Part shown: positions 13,975 through 18,373 of the stretch, piece by piece
How positions within the stretch are numbered: the stretch's first letter is position 1
Layout: every line of letters starts with the position of its first letter
Assembly: GCA_039933175.1 (NCBI GenBank)
Contig: JBDTOR010000037.1
Location: 1-18,373, forward strand
Length of the DNA stretch: 18,373 bases
Reading direction: 5' to 3'
DNA from: Hyphomicrobium_A sp039933175
Lineage (GTDB): Bacteria; Pseudomonadota; Alphaproteobacteria; Rhizobiales; Hyphomicrobiaceae
Position numbers and translations under genes: made by a program
Notes under the pieces: generated by a model
The model's input: only the letters and a program-made list of their open reading frames with translations
What the model was told of the DNA's origin: nothing
The model's database searches: none

Positions 13975-15723
13975 CTAGGCGACGTCGCTGCGCGATCCCT
14001 GCATGCCGGCGACGTCAATGCCCCAAATATCGTGCATCAAACCGAGCAGCTTGGCCTCGCGCGCACGGATGTCGTCGGCGCGCCACACGTTTGCCTCGAC
14101 CACATCGCGCGTGATCGCCAGCACCGGCGGGTCGTCGTCGGTGCCGCGATAGATTTCGCGCTTGCGCGAGAATTCCTGATTGCGCGCGCGATCGTTCTGC
14201 TTTTGCGTCACGGCAACCAGGTTGCCCATGCTTTCGGTACAGGCCTCGCGCTCTTCAGCGTCGGCGAACCAGCGCCGCCACTCGCTCGTCGCACCGGGGC
14301 GCTGTGGCAGCACGTGCTCGACGCTGTAGTCCTTCGGGTCGAGCAGGGTGGTGCTGCGCGTCAGCTCGTCGTTGAGGCGCAGAAGAAGCTGTTTGCAGAC
14401 CTGCGCATCGCGACGGTACATCGTCCGCAGATGGTAGCCGATATTGCGCGCTTCATCGCGCGATATCGTAAAGACGCCCTCGCCGGGCCGTATCGGCGCT
14501 CCGGACTTGATCAGCTCGACGACATTGCCGAGCCGGCGCGCGCGCTTACCGCTGCCGAGGCACAGCGCCCGCAGCAGATGCACGAGGCGATCGATCTCGC
14601 GCAGCAGCAGAGTCGCGCGCCCGGGATCATCCGCGTGCTGCTGCACGGCCAGCATAGCCGCCGGCGCCCAGTCGCCTTCCGGCAGGCGGCCGAGGTAGAC
14701 GAGGTAGCGGCGCGCATCGGGATCAAGGCTGATGTTGACGTCGGCCGCCCGCAACACTGTATCGTAGGCCTTGGACAGAGGGCCGACGACCTTGCGCAAG
14801 AACGCTTCGGGGCCGCCGACCTCGTCGATCATGCGGCGGATGCCGGCGATAATCTTCGTGTCGCCGCGCCCATAGATGCTGAATACGTGACTGAAGAACG
14901 TCTCGAACTTCGAGCCCAGCAGCTGAGCGGCCTGATCCCACTGCTGCAGCATATCGGCCTGCTGCTCAGTGGGGATGTTCTTGAGGATCTCCGCCTTCAG
15001 GATATCGTTGCGCTGCAGCGCTCGCCCACGCTCGTTGAGAACCGTGAACAGCCGGTGCGCGCGGTCGATGTCGCGGGTCAGCACCACGACAAAGTGGCAC
15101 TGGTCGCACAGATAATCGGCCAGCCGGCGCCGATCCGCCTCGTCCAGCAACGACAATTCGCGCATGAAGTGATCGCGAACTTTGAGCAGGCGCATCTCGG
15201 CCTCGCTCGCCGCTTCCTCGTCGGGCGTCGCCGCGCATCCCTCGCGCATCTGCACGTATGTTTCGAGGAACTTCTGCTCGCTGGCGCTCACCTCGACGCG
15301 AAACTTGATGCCGCGCTGCTTGGTTGCCGCGGAATCGGCGGCGATCAGCTGATCAAGCCGGTTGCGCGCCCCCCAGCGCCAGCGCTCGGTGCCGAGGTCG
15401 CGCAGAATGGCGGCGATCATCGCCAAGGTGACAAGGCGTTGTTGCCCGTCGATGATTTCGAACAGGCGCGGCTCGCGATCGCGCACTTTGGGGAAGTCGC
15501 CGCCGGTACTGTCGATGAGGATGATGGTACCGAGGAAATAGTCCGGTTCCTCGGCGCCCTCCACGCCGCTCAGCCCGGCCGCGCCGAGAACATCCTCCAG
15601 CAGCTGACCTGCTTCAGCTGTGGTCCACGAATACGGCCTCTGGTAACAGGGCACGGAAAAATGGAAGGGTGGCGAGAACAGATGCGTTAGGGTCAGGGAC
15701 GCTGTTGGCAGACCAAGGAACAT
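13975..15723 (-). CDS. DUF262-DUF1524 protein, GmrSD/SspE-like modification-dependent restriction nuclease
   Basis: A 582-aa protein with two nuclease-associated domains. The N-terminal DUF262 (ParB/Srx-like fold, about 1-270) shows VPCYQRPYSW (24-33) and DGQQRLVTL (92-100), the signature linked to NTP binding in GmrS and SspE. The C-terminal DUF1524 HNH domain (about 440-560) shows EHVLPQ (469-474, His470), GNLVAVTQKQN (500-510) and NQEFSRKREIY, so the HNH core looks intact. Family members cut DNA with altered bases: GmrSD attacks glucosylated hydroxymethylcytosine phage DNA and SspE works with phosphorothioate marks. Its own target is unknown. No modification genes (dnd, ssp, brx) lie in the window, which favours a stand-alone type IV enzyme. 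The ATG at 15723 lacks a clear ribosome-binding site; an A-rich stretch precedes it. Base composition resembles its neighbours. Confidence 0.92.
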   Translation of the reverse strand: MFLGLPTASLTLTHLFSPPFHFSVPCYQRPYSWTTAEAGQLLEDVLGAAGLSGVEGAEEPDYFLGTIILIDSTGGDFPKVRDREPRLFEIIDGQQRLVTLAMIAAILRDLGTERWRWGARNRLDQLIAADSAATKQRGIKFRVEVSASEQKFLETYVQMREGCAATPDEEAASEAEMRLLKVRDHFMRELSLLDEADRRRLADYLCDQCHFVVVLTRDIDRAHRLFTVLNERGRALQRNDILKAEILKNIPTEQQADMLQQWDQAAQLLGSKFETFFSHVFSIYGRGDTKIIAGIRRMIDEVGGPEAFLRKVVGPLSKAYDTVLRAADVNISLDPDARRYLVYLGRLPEGDWAPAAMLAVQQHADDPGRATLLLREIDRLVHLLRALCLGSGKRARRLGNVVELIKSGAPIRPGEGVFTISRDEARNIGYHLRTMYRRDAQVCKQLLLRLNDELTRSTTLLDPKDYSVEHVLPQRPGATSEWRRWFADAEEREACTESMGNLVAVTQKQNDRARNQEFSRKREIYRGTDDDPPVLAITRDVVEANVWRADDIRAREAKLLGLMHDIWGIDVAGMQGSRSDVA

Positions 15724-15842
15724 CGTGTTTCATTTTTTTGTTCGGCCTACGCGCCATCGCGGCAGAGCCGGCGAGCGCCACTTCCATGAAGGTAACATGA
15801 CTGCTCTCATCGTGACAGTCGCGTTCTCAGAAAAGCACCTAT

Positions 15843-15863
15843 CTCGCGAACGTCGTTTGCGAG
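15843..15863. promoter_or_regulatory. 21-bp near-perfect palindrome between the restriction gene and the pyrD operon
   Basis: The half-sites CTCGCGAACG (15843-15852) and CGTTTGCGAG (15854-15863) are inverted around T15853 and match at 9 of 10 positions. The site lies 120 bases upstream of the nuclease gene (-) and 104 bases upstream of the DUF952 gene (+). The size and centre fit a dimeric repressor operator that could act on either promoter. No regulator gene is adjacent, so the binding protein is unknown. Confidence 0.45.
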
Positions 15864-15881
15864 GTGTGAGGCAACTACGAC

Positions 15882-15906
15882 ACGCGCGCGGCGCGGCGAC
15901 GCGCGT
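15882..15906. repeat. GC-rich 7-bp inverted repeat (hairpin) before the DUF952 gene
   Basis: ACGCGCG (15882-15888) and CGCGCGT (15900-15906) are perfect inverted repeats with an 11-base loop, between the palindrome and the DUF952 start. An eight-A tract follows at 15930-15937. It could form a leader hairpin in the DUF952-pyrD transcript, but alternating GC sequence makes chance symmetry likely. Confidence 0.25.
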
Positions 15907-15966
15907 TCAAAGAGCGCGGCCGTGCACTCAAAAAAAACTTGCGCATGGCGCTCGTTCGGACAAGCG

Positions 15967-16329
15967 ATGACAAGCACTCGACAATTCGTCTTCAAGGTCG
16001 CGACGCGTGAAGCGTGGAACGACGCGTGTCGCAGCGGTGCGTTCGCCGGATCGGCGGACGATGTGCGCGACGGCTTCATTCACTTGTCGACGCGCAAGCA
16101 GCTCGCGGGGACACTCGCCAAGCATTTTCGCGGCCAGGACGGCCTCGTGCTGATCCAATTTGAAACGCACTTGCTCGGCGAGCAGCTGCGGTGGGAGAAA
16201 TCGCGCGGGGGCGATGAGTTCCCGCACCTTTATACTGCACTTCCCACCGGCACCGCGGGCGCACTGCACGCGCTCGTGCTCGGCCCCGATGGAGTACCGA
16301 TGCTGCCCAAGGAATTCGCGGCATGCTGA
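15967..16329 (+). CDS. DUF952 family protein
   Basis: A 120-aa soluble protein of the DUF952 family. The family signatures are DGFIHLST (35-42) and LRWEKSRGGDEFPHLYTALP (74-93). No biochemical role is established; from memory the family has been grouped by fold with ADP-ribosyltransferase-like proteins, which I cannot verify here. The ATG at 15967 gives the normal N-terminus (MTSTRQFVFKVATREAW), but no ribosome-binding site is evident; a GTG 15 codons upstream (15922) is an alternative. Its last seven bases overlap the pyrD start, so the two genes are almost surely co-transcribed and translationally coupled. Confidence 0.9.
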   Translation: MTSTRQFVFKVATREAWNDACRSGAFAGSADDVRDGFIHLSTRKQLAGTLAKHFRGQDGLVLIQFETHLLGEQLRWEKSRGGDEFPHLYTALPTGTAGALHALVLGPDGVPMLPKEFAAC

Positions 16330-17414
16330 AAACGCTGTTTGATTATGCACCCCGCGCCCTGGCGCTGCTGCCGCCGGAAGAAGCGCACGAAGTGACGCTC
16401 AAATCGTTGGAGCTGGGCGTTTTTCCCTCCGCTGCCGTACCCGATGACGCGTCACTGCGGGTCGACTTCGCCGGGCTGTCGCTGTCCAACCCTATTGGTA
16501 TTGCTGCCGGTTTCGACAAGGACGCGCGGGTGCCCGACGCCGTCCTGCAGCTCGGCTGCGGCTTTGCCGAGATCGGCACGGTGACGCCGCTGCGGCAGTC
16601 GGGCAATCCGAGCCCGCGCGTGTTCCGCCTGCCGCGTGACCGCGCGGTCATCAACCGGCTCGGCTTCAACAACGGCGGTCATCAGGCGGCGCTCGCCCGA
16701 CTGCAGCGACGCACCGGGCCCGGCGTCGTCGGCGTCAACATCGGCGCCAACAAGGAAACGGCGGACCGCATCGCCGACTACGTGCGCGGACTGGACACAT
16801 TCTACGACGTCGCCAGCTACTTCACGATCAACATCTCCTCGCCGAACACGCCGGGACTGCGTGACCTGCAGGATCCCGCCGCGCTCGAAGAACTGCTGTC
16901 GCGTCTGCTCGACGCGCGCGCCAAACAGATCGATGCCGGAAAAGTGAGGCGTCCGATCATCGTCAAGCTGGCGCCCGATATTGCCGAGCACGAGTTCGGT
17001 GCTATCGTCATGCAGCTCGCCGCACAGCGGGTCGACGGCATCGCCGTCTCGAACACGACGTTGTCGCGTCGCGGGCTGACGGATGCCGGTGCGCGTCAGG
17101 CCGGCGGCCTCTCGGGACGTCCGCTGTTTCACCGCGCAACGGTGATGCTGGCGCGTGTGCATCAGGCAACAGCCGGACAAATTCCGCTCATCGGCATCGG
17201 CGGTATCGACAGCGGCGCCACTGCGCTTGCCAAGATCGAAGCTGGCGCCACGCTCGTGCAGCTATACACCGGGCTGATCTACGAAGGCGTCGGCCTCATT
17301 CAGCGCATCAAGGACGAACTCGCCGCGGCAGTGCGCCGGGATGGCGCGCACTCCGTCGCCGACCTCGTCGGTCGCAATGCGGCCGACTGGGCAGCAAAGC
17401 CGCTCGAAGCTTAG
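16323..17414 (+). CDS. pyrD: Dihydroorotate dehydrogenase (quinone), class 2
   Basis: A 363-aa FMN enzyme that oxidises dihydroorotate to orotate, the fourth step of pyrimidine synthesis, passing electrons to membrane quinones. The N-terminal helix (MLKTLFDYAPRALALLPPE) is the membrane-association part typical of class 2. Substrate and FMN segments are clear: NRLGFNNGG (111-119), NIGANKET (139-146), NISSPNTPGLR (170-180, with the catalytic serine that defines class 2), KLAPD (215-219), VSNTTLSR (242-249), GIGGI (291-295) and the phosphate loop GATLVQLYTGLIYEG (308-322). Length matches the class. It starts inside the DUF952 gene (7-base overlap) and its TAG stop shares bases with the TAA stop of the opposite gene. 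Confidence 0.98.
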   Translation: MLKTLFDYAPRALALLPPEEAHEVTLKSLELGVFPSAAVPDDASLRVDFAGLSLSNPIGIAAGFDKDARVPDAVLQLGCGFAEIGTVTPLRQSGNPSPRVFRLPRDRAVINRLGFNNGGHQAALARLQRRTGPGVVGVNIGANKETADRIADYVRGLDTFYDVASYFTINISSPNTPGLRDLQDPAALEELLSRLLDARAKQIDAGKVRRPIIVKLAPDIAEHEFGAIVMQLAAQRVDGIAVSNTTLSRRGLTDAGARQAGGLSGRPLFHRATVMLARVHQATAGQIPLIGIGGIDSGATALAKIEAGATLVQLYTGLIYEGVGLIQRIKDELAAAVRRDGAHSVADLVGRNAADWAAKPLEA

Positions 17415-17713
17415 ACCGTTGTGCCGCCACGCGGCGGCGGGGGCACATCGTTGCGCCGCGCGGATTTGATCAAGCGCGAGACGAACCACACCGGCACGAC
17501 GACCATGGCGCCGAGGATGAGATAGCCGAGCACGGACTCGATGGCGCCGAAGCCGAGATCGTAGAGCCGTTGCAACAGGATGTTGAACTGGAAGAAGATG
17601 TTCTGCGGCGTGATGCCAAGCGCCGACAGGATCACGCCGACCACGACTGAAAGCACGACAAGGCGAACCAGAACGCCGAGGACGCTCCCGCCCAAGAAGG
17701 TGTTGCGGTCCAT
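17411..17713 (-). CDS. DUF6460-type small membrane protein
   Basis: A 100-aa protein with two hydrophobic segments (about 8-32 and 58-80) separated by the polar stretch ITPQNIFFQFNILLQRLYDLG, and a short basic, Pro-rich tail (PPPPRGG). It matches the DUF6460 pattern common in Rhizobiales; relatives have sometimes been mislabelled as integrase, which this is not. The ATG at 17713 has AAGGAG about 9 bases upstream and is preferred over a longer frame starting 16 codons earlier. Its TAA stop (17411-17413) and the pyrD TAG stop (17412-17414) are read from opposite strands of the same TTAG. Function unknown. Confidence 0.86.
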   Translation of the reverse strand: MDRNTFLGGSVLGVLVRLVVLSVVVGVILSALGITPQNIFFQFNILLQRLYDLGFGAIESVLGYLILGAMVVVPVWFVSRLIKSARRNDVPPPPRGGTTV

Positions 17714-17853
17714 CGAGTTCTTCTCCTTCGAGCGGTGGCGGGCGGCCAAGTGGCGCCCCATCTTAGCCCTGGCCCACTTAACCTGGGGTGACAGGGCCCA
17801 CCGCCCTTAGCATAGTTGCACAGCCGTTTCGACAACCGAGCGCGTATCAGCGT

Positions 17854-18373
17854 ATGAGGACCACTCTCCAAGCTTCCCCCGCCTCGCGCCGGCGCCCCGG
17901 CCCGGCGGCGGAGCGGGCCCTTGCTCCGCCATTGCCCGAACCGTTCGCCGGATGGTTCGCGGCGCGCGGATGGACGCCGCGGCTGCATCAGCTGGCGCTG
18001 ATCGAGGCAGCACGCGAACGGCGCTCGACCCTGCTGATCGCGCCGACCGGGGCGGGCAAGACACTGGCCGGTTTTCTGCCGAGCCTCGTCAGCCTGGCGC
18101 AGCGCACGCGTGCCAGCCGGCGTCGCGCTCTGCACACGCTCTATATCTCGCCGCTGAAGGCACTGGCCGTCGACGTTGCCCGCAACCTCATGGCCCCGAT
18201 CGACGAGATGCAGTTGCCGATCAGTACCGAGACGCGGACCGGCGACACGTCGGTGGCGCGGCGGGCTCGGCAGCGCCGCGTTCCGCCCGACATCCTGATG
18301 ACGACGCCCGAGCAGCTCACGCTGCTGCTCAGCCACCCCGACAGCGCCGATCTGTTCGCCGACCTCGACACGG
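17854..18373 (+). CDS. Ligase-associated DNA damage response DEXH-box helicase (Lhr-like), 5' part only
   Basis: The first 173 codons of an SF2 helicase; the frame runs off the window without a stop. Visible are the N-terminal pre-helicase segment LPEPFAGWFAARGWTPRLHQ (27-46), motif I APTGAGKT (63-70), motif Ia SPLKALAVD, the TRTGDT segment and TTPEQL. This matches the Lhr-type helicase that in many bacteria sits beside an ATP-dependent DNA ligase, an exonuclease and the phosphoesterase PdeM, a set thought to repair DNA. Full members are about 800 aa or more, so DExH and the C-terminal motifs lie beyond the edge. The ATG at 17854 has no strong ribosome-binding site and the frame is open upstream, so the exact start is uncertain. 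It is divergent from the DUF6460 gene. Confidence 0.9.
   Translation, partial: MRTTLQASPASRRRPGPAAERALAPPLPEPFAGWFAARGWTPRLHQLALIEAARERRSTLLIAPTGAGKTLAGFLPSLVSLAQRTRASRRRALHTLYISPLKALAVDVARNLMAPIDEMQLPISTETRTGDTSVARRARQRRVPPDILMTTPEQLTLLLSHPDSADLFADLDT

Noticed and set aside
14032..15690. 552-codon open frame on the plus strand opposite the DUF262-DUF1524 gene
   Set aside because: It mirrors the real gene, has no recognisable domain, and is a typical by-product of high-GC codon use on the other strand.
15930..15951. Eight-A tract next to GCGCATGGCGC, considered as a minus-strand terminator
   Set aside because: The stem is only 4 bp, and it would act upstream of the nuclease gene, where no minus-strand gene ends.
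15725..15970. 81-codon plus-strand frame between the nuclease and DUF952 genes
   Set aside because: Arg/His-rich with no domain or ribosome-binding site; it covers the regulatory palindrome and overlaps the DUF952 start in another frame.
17411..17713. Integrase label sometimes given to DUF6460-type proteins
   Set aside because: The protein is 100 aa with two membrane helices and has no catalytic residues of an integrase.
17771..17801. GGCCCAC direct repeat (17771-17777 and 17795-17801)
   Set aside because: Seven bases of GC-rich sequence with a 24-base period fit chance in this composition.

Overview
The window looks like chromosomal DNA of a high-GC alphaproteobacterium, most likely of the order Hyphomicrobiales (Rhizobiales). 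The evidence is a class I (archaeal-type) lysyl-tRNA synthetase, an Fe-type superoxide dismutase, a small H-NS-family protein with the WTGRGRKPNWL signature, a DUF952-pyrD overlap, a DUF6460 protein, and the start of the ligase-associated DEXH helicase found in many members of this order. The assignment rests on protein recognition only, and I could not check it against a database. I see no tRNA, rRNA, CRISPR array, insertion sequence or phage genes.

Layout. 1-1012: an H-NS-type nucleoid protein on the minus strand with a likely terminator and promoter, then a 556-base non-coding stretch leading to sodB. 1013-3185: sodB (+) converges on a HerA-like ATPase (-), with a strong hairpin terminator between them. 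3440-5696: mutA (small subunit of methylmalonyl-CoA mutase) followed by a two-helix membrane protein. 5703-7898: on the minus strand, an uncharacterised three-helix membrane protein with a possible PH-like cytosolic domain lies downstream of the murein endopeptidase MepA. 8008-9222: an alpha/beta hydrolase (+) converges on an exported SRPBCC-like protein (-). 9338-12133: a PAS/GAF-GGDEF-EAL cyclic-di-GMP enzyme and a TerB-like protein, both minus. 12325-15723: lysK (+) converges on a 582-aa DUF262-DUF1524 (GmrSD/SspE-like) restriction nuclease (-). 15967-17713: a DUF952-pyrD operon (+) converges on a DUF6460 membrane protein (-). 17854-18373: the 5' part of a ligase-associated Lhr-type helicase.

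Most genes are ordinary single-copy housekeeping or conserved genes of unknown role, arranged as short divergent and convergent units rather than one large operon. The only clear accessory or defence gene is the GmrSD/SspE-like nuclease. It shares its upstream region with the pyrimidine gene pyrD, and that region carries a 21-bp near-perfect palindrome. Four of the five convergent pairs end within 9 bp of each other or overlap, without a visible terminator. I do not see a complete new multi-gene system. The best leads are the lone nuclease with its palindrome, the conserved-looking membrane protein next to MepA, and several small symmetric elements in divergent intergenic regions.
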